DNA of 39,531 nt from Alphaproteobacteria bacterium (GTDB lineage Bacteria; Pseudomonadota; Alphaproteobacteria; DSM-16000; Inquilinaceae): the NCBI GenBank assembly GCA_028281985.1, contig JANQIU010000310.1, positions 1-39,531 of the forward strand. Reading direction: 5' to 3'. The notes under the pieces were generated by a model. That model was not told the DNA's origin. It ran no database searches and saw nothing but the letters and a program-made list of their open reading frames with translations. Position numbers and translations under genes: made by a program. Of this stretch, positions 9,765 to 20,088 are shown one piece after another. Every line of letters starts with the position of its first letter. Position 1 is the stretch's first letter.

Positions 9765-9875
9765 ATGAACAGCACGACCTCCCGCCCCTTCCTACGCCAA
9801 CTCTTGGTCGAACTGGCTGTTGTCACGGCCGTCGTTACCGCGAGCGTCGCTGCGTCGATCGCGATCATCTTGTAG
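9765..9875 (+). CDS. Candidate single-transmembrane microprotein (36 aa)
   Basis: ATG...TAG reading MNSTTSRPFLRQLLVELAVVTAVVTASVAASIAIIL: basic N-terminus followed by a continuous hydrophobic helix; below the length cutoff of the supplied ORF track. A GGAA-containing purine stretch lies upstream. Confidence 0.35.
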   Translation: MNSTTSRPFLRQLLVELAVVTAVVTASVAASIAIIL

Positions 9876-10081
9876 CCCTGTCCGGCTGGGGCAATCGGAC
9901 CTCGGTTCTGACTGTCCGGTTCCCGACCCGGCAAGTCTCCTTCGCATAGATCCCGCTACCGACCATCGCCGCGCCGGCCTGGCGTCGCGTCCCGCGGGAC
10001 TTGACCCCTGGCACGGTCTGGCGGTAGCCGCTGACGGCTCTCGGTGCGGCCGGGCGACGATCCGCAAGTGACGGAGTTGGG

Positions 10082-10981
10082 ATGGGGGACAGCGAGCGCG
10101 CGCCGGGAAGCTGGCGCGTGTCGATGCAGGTGGCGGCAGCGCAGTCCGATGCCTTCGCCGATGCCGTCGGCGACGGGGCCGACGCGATATCGCTGCACGG
10201 CGACGCCGATGCCGGCGTTTACGAGTTGGCGCTGCATTTCCGCCAGCGGCCCGATCCGGCTGCACTCACCGCCCGCGTCGCGCTGTTGAGTGCGGCCTTC
10301 GGCCTTCCGGTACCGGAAGCAACCATCGAAGCCGTGCCGGCAACCGACTGGCTGGCGGCGACCCAGGCGGCGTTTCCGCCCCTAAGGCTTGGCCAGTTCT
10401 GGATTCACGGATCGCATGTGACCGAACCGCGTCCGGTCGGTCGCCTGCCCTTGCAGATCGACGCGACCACCGCATTCGGTACCGGCGAACATCCGACGAC
10501 CGAAGGGTGCCTGCGCGCCCTGGCCGGGATCGCCAAGCAGGGCGCCCCGCGACGCATTCTCGATATGGGGTGCGGAACTGGCATCCTGGCCCTGGCGGCA
10601 GCGCGGCTGTTCCGCAAACCGGTCCTGGCAGTCGACCTCGATCACGAAGCGGTGCGGGTCGCCCGGATCAATGCCCGGGTCAACGGCCTTTCGCAGGCCA
10701 TCCGGATCCGCCAGGGCGATGGGTTCAAGGCCCTGCCGAAAACCGCTCGGTACGACCTGATACTGGCCAACATCCTGGCCCGGCCGCTTGCCGATATGGC
10801 ACCGGCCCTCGCCCGCCATCTGGCCCCGGGTGGCCGGGCCATCCTCTCCGGGCTTCTGAACCGCCAGGCATCCCAGGTCATCGCCGCATACCGACGGCAG
10901 GGGCTCGTCCTGCGCTACCGGCATGTTGTTGGCGACTGGCCTACGCTGGTGGTGCGCCGGCTGTCGTCGCTGCCGACGTAG
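10082..10981 (+). CDS. prmA: Ribosomal protein L11 methyltransferase
   Basis: 299 aa; QIDATTAFGTGEHPTTEGCLRAL, ILDMGCGTGILALAAARL, DLILANILARPLADMAPALARHLAPGG are PrmA signatures. Confidence 0.95.
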   Translation: MGDSERAPGSWRVSMQVAAAQSDAFADAVGDGADAISLHGDADAGVYELALHFRQRPDPAALTARVALLSAAFGLPVPEATIEAVPATDWLAATQAAFPPLRLGQFWIHGSHVTEPRPVGRLPLQIDATTAFGTGEHPTTEGCLRALAGIAKQGAPRRILDMGCGTGILALAAARLFRKPVLAVDLDHEAVRVARINARVNGLSQAIRIRQGDGFKALPKTARYDLILANILARPLADMAPALARHLAPGGRAILSGLLNRQASQVIAAYRRQGLVLRYRHVVGDWPTLVVRRLSSLPT

Positions 10982-11045
10982 GATAAGCGCAGGATTTGCG
11001 CGATGCCCGGGATCGCCGAACGATCAAGGGCACCACGATCCTGCT

Positions 11046-11288
11046 TCAGGCGACCTGTCGCGGGCGATCGGAGTTCGCCGACTGGATCGCGCCTTCGGGG
11101 TAGATGTCGGCGACCCGCTGGGGGCCGATCAGCACTACGTCGGCAATCGCCGCCCGGGTCAGACCGATATCCTCAAGCTGACGGTCGTTCAGATCCATCA
11201 GCGCCTCATAAGTCATCCGCTTGCCGCGAGACCAGCCGAACAGGCCGAGCGCGCGTCCAACCGCATTTCGAAGAGCCGTCTTCGCCAT
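11046..11288 (-). CDS. DUF1127 domain small protein
   Basis: MAKTALRNAVGRALGLFGWSRGKRMTYEALMDLNDRQLEDIGLTRAAIADV...; the 'L..L.DRQLEDIGLTR' motif defines DUF1127. Start placed at the internal ATG (the ORF track runs to 11405). Confidence 0.85.
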   Translation of the reverse strand: MAKTALRNAVGRALGLFGWSRGKRMTYEALMDLNDRQLEDIGLTRAAIADVVLIGPQRVADIYPEGAIQSANSDRPRQVA

Positions 11289-11669
11289 TTTCGTCTCCAA
11301 GTGTCCAGGGGGGCCGTTGTCGGCCCGGCCGATTGGTTCGGCCCGTGTTGCGCTGCACCATCCCCGCGCCGGTCGAGAGATGGGCTTAAACCACAGAAAA
11401 TGCATCCACCGTTTTTTTCAATGCAGCCCCAAAAAAGCTGCATACGATTGACGAACGTGAATCTAGACTAGGGAAATGAAGAGAAGATGACTGAAAGAGG
11501 GCAGTTTGACCAATAATTCTATTCGCGATTGGAATGGCAGCCTTCGCTGATACGCATGGCGGTTGGCCGGGCACCACCGTCGTTGCAGGATGGTGCATCC
11601 GTGCCGGCTGCCACACCGCAAACCACTAGACTGTTGAATCCGATCAGCTTATCCCCGCTGCGGTGTTTC

Positions 11670-11686
11670 CAACCTACCGTAGGTTG
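11670..11686. promoter_or_regulatory. Perfect inverted repeat CAACCTA-CCG-TAGGTTG, operator-like
   Basis: 7-bp arms around a 3-bp centre, about 50 bp upstream of the likely ATG (11738) of the aminopeptidase gene. Confidence 0.35.
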
Positions 11687-11737
11687 ATCTAGCTTTGCGC
11701 CCCTGTGGCCGGCACCGATGTGGCGAAGAGGACAGCG

Positions 11738-13771
11738 ATGACTGCGGACGCGTTTGGCGACGACGGCGGCGACGCGCTTAGGCAGAAGGTCGGCTTTGCC
11801 GGTACACCGGCGGCCTTCCGGTCGCTGCTGGCCGGTATTGCCGCTGCGCCCGAACAGCCTGGCGGATCTGCGGACTGGTCGGTGTTGGTCGGGCAGGGCC
11901 TTGAGAGTGAAGCCCTGGCCGCTCTGGAAAGGGAAGCCTCGCGGCTGCGTCGGGGCGCTATACCAGCGGGCGACGCGCCAACCGGCCGGCTGGCGGCGCT
12001 GCGGCAGGCGATCACCGATCTGGACCTGGCCGGGTTCGTGGTTCCAAGGTCGGGCCAGCATCCGGGAGAATACCTGCCGGCCCAGGACGAACGCTTGGCC
12101 TGGTTGACGGGGTTCACCGGATCTGCCGGTACCGCCGTCGTATTGGCCGAAACCGCGGCGCTGTTCGTTGACGGTCGCTACACCGTACAGGCGCCCAAGC
12201 AGATCGACCCGAGTTTGTGGACGCTGTGTCCGCTGACCGATCTGCCCCTGGAGGCGTGGTTGGCGCGCACGGTGCCGGCGGATGCGAGGATCGGATACGA
12301 TCCGTGGCTGCACACCGCCGCCTGGGTCGACAAGATGCGCAAGGCGCTCGAGCGGCGCGGCGCCCAGCTTGTGCCAGTCGAACCCAACCCGATCGACGCC
12401 TTGTGGACCGACCGGCCACCATCGCCGATCGCACCCGTGCTGCCGCACGCGGAGGCATTCGCCGGCCGGGCGGCATCGGACAAGCGGTCCCTCGTCGCCG
12501 AGGCGGTTGCCAGCCATGATGCCGATGCGGCGGTGATCACCGCACCGGAATCGATCGCCTGGATGCTCAATGTGCGGGGCGGGGACGTGCCGTTCACCCC
12601 GTTGGCCCTGTCGCGGCTGATCCTGCATGCGGACGGCACGGCACAATGGTTCGTCGATGACCGCAAACTGGTGCCCGGGCTGCATGCGCATCTGGGCAAC
12701 CAGGTGTCGGTGTTGCCCGAAACCGCCTTCGGTTCCGCCCTCGACGCCCTTGGCCAGGCCGGCAAGACGGTGCTTGCCGAACCGGCGAATACGGCGGCCT
12801 GGACGATCGATCGGCTCCATCGCTCCGGCGCCAAGCTGCGCCACGAAGCCGACCCCAGCGCCCGCTTCCGCTGCTGCAAGACGGAGCCGGAGCTGCACGG
12901 GGCCCGTGTCGCCCATCTGCGCGACGGCGTGGCCGTGTCCCGGTTCCTGGCATGGCTGTCGCGCCAGGACGATCCTGCCCTGCACAGCGAAAACGCCGTC
13001 GCCGACCGGCTGATGGCCGAGCGGAAGCGGGTGCAACGGTATCGCGGGGACAGCTTCGGCACCATCGCCGCCACGGGCGCGAACGCTGCCTTGCCGCATT
13101 ATCAGGCCGCGCCGGACGGGGATGTCAGGCTGGAGCCCGGCAGTTTCTTTCTGTTCGATTCCGGCGCCCAGTACCTGGACGGGACCACCGACATCACCCG
13201 GACCGTGGCGATCGGTACAGTGAGCCCGGAGATGCGCGAGCGCTACACCCTCGTCCTCAAGGGGCACATCGCGCTGGCGACCGCGCGGTTCCCCGTCGGT
13301 ACGACCGGTATCCAACTGGACGCGCTGGCCCGGCAATTCCTCTGGCAAGCCGGGCTCGACTACGACCATGGCACCGGACACGGGGTCGGCAGCTATCTGG
13401 GCGTGCACGAAGGGTCTGCCCGCATCTCCAAACAGCCGGGCGCCGTGGCGCTTGAGCCGGGGATGATCCTGTCGATTGAGCCCGGCTACTACAAACCGGG
13501 CGCCTACGGCATCCGCATCGAGAACCTGGTAGCGGTGCGCACGGTGCCCGCGCTGCCCGGATCCGATCGGCAGATGCTCGATTTCGAGACCCTGACCCTG
13601 GCGCCGATCGATCTGACGCCGGTGGAGCCGATGTTGCTGTCGCCGTCGGAAACCGCCTGGATCGACGGCTACCACCGCCAGGTTCGCGATGCGCTGGGAC
13701 CGGAGCTGTCGCCGGAAGACCAGGCGTGGCTCAACCGCGCGACGGCCCCTCTGGAAACCGTTGGCGGCTGA
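11738..13771 (+). CDS. pepP: Xaa-Pro aminopeptidase, M24B family (PepP-like)
   Basis: YLPAQDERLAWLTGFTGSAGTAVVL N-terminal domain; metal-binding FLFDSGAQYLDGTTDITRT and GTGHGVGSYLGVHEGSARIS...EPGMILSIEPGYYKPGAYGIRIENL. ATG 11738 is preceded by AGAGGA; the ORF track uses GTG 11705. Confidence 0.93.
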   Translation: MTADAFGDDGGDALRQKVGFAGTPAAFRSLLAGIAAAPEQPGGSADWSVLVGQGLESEALAALEREASRLRRGAIPAGDAPTGRLAALRQAITDLDLAGFVVPRSGQHPGEYLPAQDERLAWLTGFTGSAGTAVVLAETAALFVDGRYTVQAPKQIDPSLWTLCPLTDLPLEAWLARTVPADARIGYDPWLHTAAWVDKMRKALERRGAQLVPVEPNPIDALWTDRPPSPIAPVLPHAEAFAGRAASDKRSLVAEAVASHDADAAVITAPESIAWMLNVRGGDVPFTPLALSRLILHADGTAQWFVDDRKLVPGLHAHLGNQVSVLPETAFGSALDALGQAGKTVLAEPANTAAWTIDRLHRSGAKLRHEADPSARFRCCKTEPELHGARVAHLRDGVAVSRFLAWLSRQDDPALHSENAVADRLMAERKRVQRYRGDSFGTIAATGANAALPHYQAAPDGDVRLEPGSFFLFDSGAQYLDGTTDITRTVAIGTVSPEMRERYTLVLKGHIALATARFPVGTTGIQLDALARQFLWQAGLDYDHGTGHGVGSYLGVHEGSARISKQPGAVALEPGMILSIEPGYYKPGAYGIRIENLVAVRTVPALPGSDRQMLDFETLTLAPIDLTPVEPMLLSPSETAWIDGYHRQVRDALGPELSPEDQAWLNRATAPLETVGG

Positions 13772-13774
13772 CGC

Positions 13775-15895
<2,121 letters not shown>

Positions 15896-15920
15896 TCAGC
15901 TTTCTGGGTCGAAGGTACAC

Positions 15921-17651
15921 CTAACGACCCAGGTTAAGAACGCCATCCCCGAAATCGCCGTTCCCAAGATCGCCGCCGGCCGCCGGCTGCGTCGCCATCA
16001 GGCTGGCGGCGGCGGCGCGGGCCTGATCGGTAATGCTGGCCCCCGACAGCATTCGCGCAACCTCCTCCAGACGGTCGCCATCGACCAGCCGGTCGACCTT
16101 GGTCAGCGCGTGGTCGCCGTGGTCCTCCTTGCGCACCCGCCAGTGGGAGGCGGCGCGGGCGGCCACCTGCGGGCTGTGCGTGACCACCAGAACCTGGGCC
16201 TGGGCGCCCAGGCGGGCCAGGCGGTCACCGACGGCCGCGGCCACCGCACCGCTGATACCGCTGTCCACCTCGTCGAAGACCAGGGTCGGGACGCTGCCTG
16301 AACGGGCCAGCACCACCTTCAAGGCCAAAAGGAACCGTGCCAGTTCGCCGCCCGAGGCGATGCGGCCGATGGGGCCCGGCGGTGCGCCGGGATTGGTCGA
16401 GACCTGAAACGCGACCCGGTCCTGGCCGGACGGTCCCCATTCATGCTCGGCCATCGCGTCGACGGCGGTCATAAAGCGGGCTCGATCCAGCTTGAGCGGC
16501 GGCAGTTCCGTGGCCACGGCGCGGTCCAGTGACGTGGCAGTCCGGCGCCGGGCGTCGCTGAGGTGGCCGGCAGCGGCCAGGTAATCGTGCCGTGCTGCAT
16601 CCGCCTGCCGCGCCAGTTCGCCGAGGCGGGACGAGCGATCCTCAATCAGGTCCAGCCGTTCGACCATGGCGTCGCGCAGAGCGGGCAGGTCATCGACCGC
16701 GACGCTGTGCTTGCGGGCGGCGGCGCGGAGCGCGAAAAGCCGTTCGTCGATGGTTTCCAGGCCGCCCGGCTCCAGGTCCATGTCGCCCATCAGCCCCTGC
16801 AGCGCCGCCGTCGTTTCGGCCAGTTCGGCGGCGGCCCGATCCAGTGCTTCCAGGATCGGGTCGAAACGCCCGCCGGCCTGATCCTGAAGCCGCTCCAACG
16901 GGCGTGCGGCCTGGGCAATACTGCGGTCGGCCCCACGGTCGCCGGCCACGGCGTCCAGGGCGGCCGACAGGGCGTCGATCAGCTTCTCCCGGTTCATCAG
17001 GATCGCGCGGCGCTCGGCCAGCGACGCTTCTTCGCCCGGCTGCGGATCCAGCTCCTCCAACTCCGTCGCCGCGTGGCGCAGGTAGTCTTCCTCGGCGCGG
17101 GCCTTGGCGATCTCCTCCTCCAGCGCCCGCAGGGTATCGACCGCCGTTCGCCAGGCCCGCCAGGCCGCGGCCACCGTCGCCAGCATCTCGCCGTGGTCGC
17201 CCGCGGCGTCGAGAATGTCCCGATGGTTGCGGGGATCGAGCAGACCCTGGGTGTCGAACTGGCCGTGCACTTCGACCAGCAGGCCCCCCAATTGGCGCAG
17301 CAGGGACACGCTGACCGGCTGGTCGTTGAGCAGCGCCCGGCTGCGCCCGTCGGCCCCGACAACCCGGCGCACGATGAGGCCACCGTCGCCGTCCTCCAGG
17401 CCCTGTTCGCGGATGAGGGTGCGCACCGGATGGTCCGCAGGGATGGCAAATTCGGCCGTCACCGCCGCCCGCTCGGCACCGCGCCGGACTAGGCCGCTGT
17501 CGGCGCGGCTGCCGAGGGCCAGCCCCAGGGCGTCCAGGAGGATCGACTTGCCGGCCCCGGTCTCGCCCGTCAGGGCGCAAAGGCCATTGTCCAAAGGCAG
17601 CGAAAGCTGATCGATCAGGACAAGATCACGGATCGTCAGACCGACCAGCAT
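15921..17651 (-). CDS. recN: DNA repair protein RecN
   Basis: 576 aa; LTGETGAGKSILLDALGLALGSRAD Walker A, LVEVHGQFDTQGLLDP, IASGGELARFLLALKVVLA and TLVFDEVDSGISGAVAAAVGDRL. Confidence 0.96.
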   Translation of the reverse strand: MLVGLTIRDLVLIDQLSLPLDNGLCALTGETGAGKSILLDALGLALGSRADSGLVRRGAERAAVTAEFAIPADHPVRTLIREQGLEDGDGGLIVRRVVGADGRSRALLNDQPVSVSLLRQLGGLLVEVHGQFDTQGLLDPRNHRDILDAAGDHGEMLATVAAAWRAWRTAVDTLRALEEEIAKARAEEDYLRHAATELEELDPQPGEEASLAERRAILMNREKLIDALSAALDAVAGDRGADRSIAQAARPLERLQDQAGGRFDPILEALDRAAAELAETTAALQGLMGDMDLEPGGLETIDERLFALRAAARKHSVAVDDLPALRDAMVERLDLIEDRSSRLGELARQADAARHDYLAAAGHLSDARRRTATSLDRAVATELPPLKLDRARFMTAVDAMAEHEWGPSGQDRVAFQVSTNPGAPPGPIGRIASGGELARFLLALKVVLARSGSVPTLVFDEVDSGISGAVAAAVGDRLARLGAQAQVLVVTHSPQVAARAASHWRVRKEDHGDHALTKVDRLVDGDRLEEVARMLSGASITDQARAAAASLMATQPAAGGDLGNGDFGDGVLNLGR

Positions 17652-17658
17652 GGTTTGG

Positions 17659-18501
17659 TCAGGATGCCGTCTCCGCGGATGCGACCGGCGGCGTATCGAG
17701 GCCCCGGTCGACCAGCAGATCGTAGCTGTCTTCGTACCAGTCGCTGCCCGGGAAGTTATGGCCCAGAACTGCGGCGGTCATCTGCGCTTCGCCCAGCAGC
17801 CCGAGCCCCAGATAGGCTTCGGTCAACCGGTGGAGCGCTTCGGGTACGTGGCTGGTGGTCTGGAAGTTGTCGACGACCCGGCGAAAGCGGTTGATCGCGG
17901 CGTTGTAGTGGGCGCGGTCGAGGTAGTACCGGCCGATCGACATCTCCTTGCCGGCCAGCTGGTCCCGGGTCAGATCCAGCTTCAGCCCTGCATCCCGCGC
18001 ATATTCGGTGTCCGGGAACCGGCGAACGACTTCTTCCAGCGACTGCATCGCAAGCTCGGTCATGCGCTGGTCCCGGGCGACGTCGGAAATCCGCTCGTAG
18101 TAGCAAAGCGCCTTCAGGTAGTAGGCATAGTCGATCTGCTCGTTGCCGGGGTGCAGACGGATGAACCGGTCGAGCGCGATCACCGCCTCGTCGTAGTTCA
18201 GCTCCTGGTAATGGGCGAAGGCCGCCATCAACTGCGACCGGGTGGCCCACTGAGAGTAGGGATGCTGGCGTTCGACTTCGTCGAACTGTGCTGCTGCGTC
18301 GCCGAAGTCCCCGGCTTCCAGCGAGTCCAGCGCGGTGCTGTAGATTTCCTCCGCCGGCCGCTCGACATATTCGATGCCATCGTCCCCGGAAGCGCATCCG
18401 GCAGCGATCAATGCTGCTGCCACCACTAAGGAAAAGCGCCGCAGAACCCGATGGTTCCGCCCGGTGTCACGCATATCGTACATCGTTTCCGCCCGCTTCA
18501 C
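17659..18501 (-). CDS. bamD: Outer-membrane assembly lipoprotein BamD
   Basis: Lipobox LIAAGC after a hydrophobic segment; TPR-type YSTALDSLEAGDFGDAAAQFDEVERQHPYSQWATRSQLM typical of BamD/ComL. An internal start (MYDMRDTG or MRDTG) is possible. Confidence 0.93.
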   Translation of the reverse strand: MKRAETMYDMRDTGRNHRVLRRFSLVVAAALIAAGCASGDDGIEYVERPAEEIYSTALDSLEAGDFGDAAAQFDEVERQHPYSQWATRSQLMAAFAHYQELNYDEAVIALDRFIRLHPGNEQIDYAYYLKALCYYERISDVARDQRMTELAMQSLEEVVRRFPDTEYARDAGLKLDLTRDQLAGKEMSIGRYYLDRAHYNAAINRFRRVVDNFQTTSHVPEALHRLTEAYLGLGLLGEAQMTAAVLGHNFPGSDWYEDSYDLLVDRGLDTPPVASAETAS

Positions 18502-18758
18502 GCTGCTTCCCGCCGGATCGCGACAGCCTGATAAAGGCCCGCGCCACTCCCATGGTGCCGGTTATAGCACGAACGTCCCGTCGGCAAGAGGCGCGGATAA
18601 ACCCGGGCGCACCGTATGCGCGACAACGTGATCAGCAAGTCGACGGCTGATCGTCGCAGCCTCAGCCCCGTCGCGTCACCCCGCACTGGGAAAGGCGCGC
18701 GGGCGCTGGTGTGCCTTTGGTTCTGAAACCCGCCGGTGCGAAGCTCAGAGTGGGGACA

Positions 18759-19733
18759 TCAGGCCGATGCGCGGAAGTCCCCAACAGTGCTCCAGGTCGT
18801 GGACAGCGTCGCCGGGGCATCGGACAGCCGCTCAAGCCGCCATGCCTCAGGCTGGGCGAACAGGGCGTGCAGCAACCGGTTGGTCACCGCGTGACCGGCG
18901 CGACACCCCTCATACCGACCGACAATCGCATGGCCCGCCAGGTGCAGGTCACCCACGGCGTCGAGCATCTTGTGCCGGACGAACTCGTCCGGATACCGCA
19001 GCCCCTCGGGGTTCAGAACCGTGTCGCCGTCGACGACGATCGCGTTGTCCAGGGACGCGCCGCGCGCGAGCCCGGCTGCACGCAGGCGTTCGACATCCTG
19101 GACGAAACCGAAGGTCCGGGCGCGGGCCAGTTCCTCTGCGAAGCTGTCTTCCGTCAGCCGCAACACCCTGCTTTGCCGTCCGATGGCGGCACTCTCAAAA
19201 TCGATCTCGAACGCCAGATTGGTGGTGGCATCCGGCGACAGCATCGCCCAGGCCGGCCCGTCCTCGACCCGAACGGTATCCAGGACGCGAATCACGGATC
19301 GGCGTGCCGGCTGCCGTTCGATCCCGACGCAGTCGATCAGGAACACGAACGGCGCGCTGCTGCCGTCCATGACCGGCACCTCCGGCCCGTCGAGTTCAAT
19401 AACCGCATTGTCGACGCCGCATCCGCGCAGGGCCGCCATGAGGTGTTCGATGGTCCCGATGGTGACGCCGTGATCGTTGCCGATCACCGTGCACATGCGG
19501 GTGTCGACGACCCTGTCCCAGCGGGCCGGCACCAGTCCGGTCCCGGGAGCGACGTCGGTTCTCAAGAAGGTGATGCCCGTGTCGACCGCGGCGGGCCGCA
19601 GCGTCATCGAGACCTTGCGACCGCTATGCAGCCCGACCCCCTTGCAGGGGATCTGGGTCCGGAGGGTCCGCTGCGTAACTCCGCAGTCGGCGATCCCCTG
19701 GATAGAGAACGACGTCGAGTGATCCGGCGCCAA
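18759..19733 (-). CDS. lpxC: UDP-3-O-acyl-N-acetylglucosamine deacetylase (apparent TTG start)
   Basis: TQRTLRTQIPCKGVGLHSGRKVSMTLRPA, TIEHLMAALRGCGVDNAVIELDGPEVPVMDGSSAPFVF, DEFVRHKMLDAVGDLHLAG motifs. Confidence 0.96.
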   Translation of the reverse strand: MAPDHSTSFSIQGIADCGVTQRTLRTQIPCKGVGLHSGRKVSMTLRPAAVDTGITFLRTDVAPGTGLVPARWDRVVDTRMCTVIGNDHGVTIGTIEHLMAALRGCGVDNAVIELDGPEVPVMDGSSAPFVFLIDCVGIERQPARRSVIRVLDTVRVEDGPAWAMLSPDATTNLAFEIDFESAAIGRQSRVLRLTEDSFAEELARARTFGFVQDVERLRAAGLARGASLDNAIVVDGDTVLNPEGLRYPDEFVRHKMLDAVGDLHLAGHAIVGRYEGCRAGHAVTNRLLHALFAQPEAWRLERLSDAPATLSTTWSTVGDFRASA

Positions 19734-19981
19734 TGCTTTCGAGCCCCCAACCCACGAATTCTATTCGATACCAGTCAAGTCATCGAAGCGCGTTGTGGGG
19801 CTTTTGTTTGCCCTAAGCCCATCTTTCACACGCTCTTAACAAAACTAGCTTTCTGCATCCCTGGTTAACAGCGGCCGTGCCAGCCCTCAAATCACTCTTT
19901 GTAAAAGTTTGTTACGCGGGTTTCAGGCCGCCAATCAACCGCCAAGCCCTGGCCGCCGGCACGCGCAAGGCCGGAGGAGGG

Positions 19982-20022
19982 CGGCGGTACGGACGTGAGA
20001 GGGACCGTCGTCCGTACCGCCG
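19982..20022. repeat. Perfect 14-bp inverted repeat (hairpin) in the ftsZ-lpxC intergenic region
   Basis: CGGCGGTACGGACG (19982-19995), 13-nt loop, CGTCCGTACCGCCG (20009-20022). No T-tract on either side. Confidence 0.8.
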
Positions 20023-20088
20023 AGAGCAAGTATTGAGAACTAGAACACAGTACCGATAACAGACAACTCGTCCTTCTGCTCGTACCGG

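Noticed and set aside
11519-13675. 718-aa minus-strand ORF
   Set aside because: Antisense shadow of the M24 aminopeptidase; composition biased, no domain signatures.
18561-18589. Promoter-like TTGCCG...CTATAAC ahead of bamD on the minus strand
   Set aside because: Spacing of about 15 nt is short and the match is partial; not listed as a supported feature.
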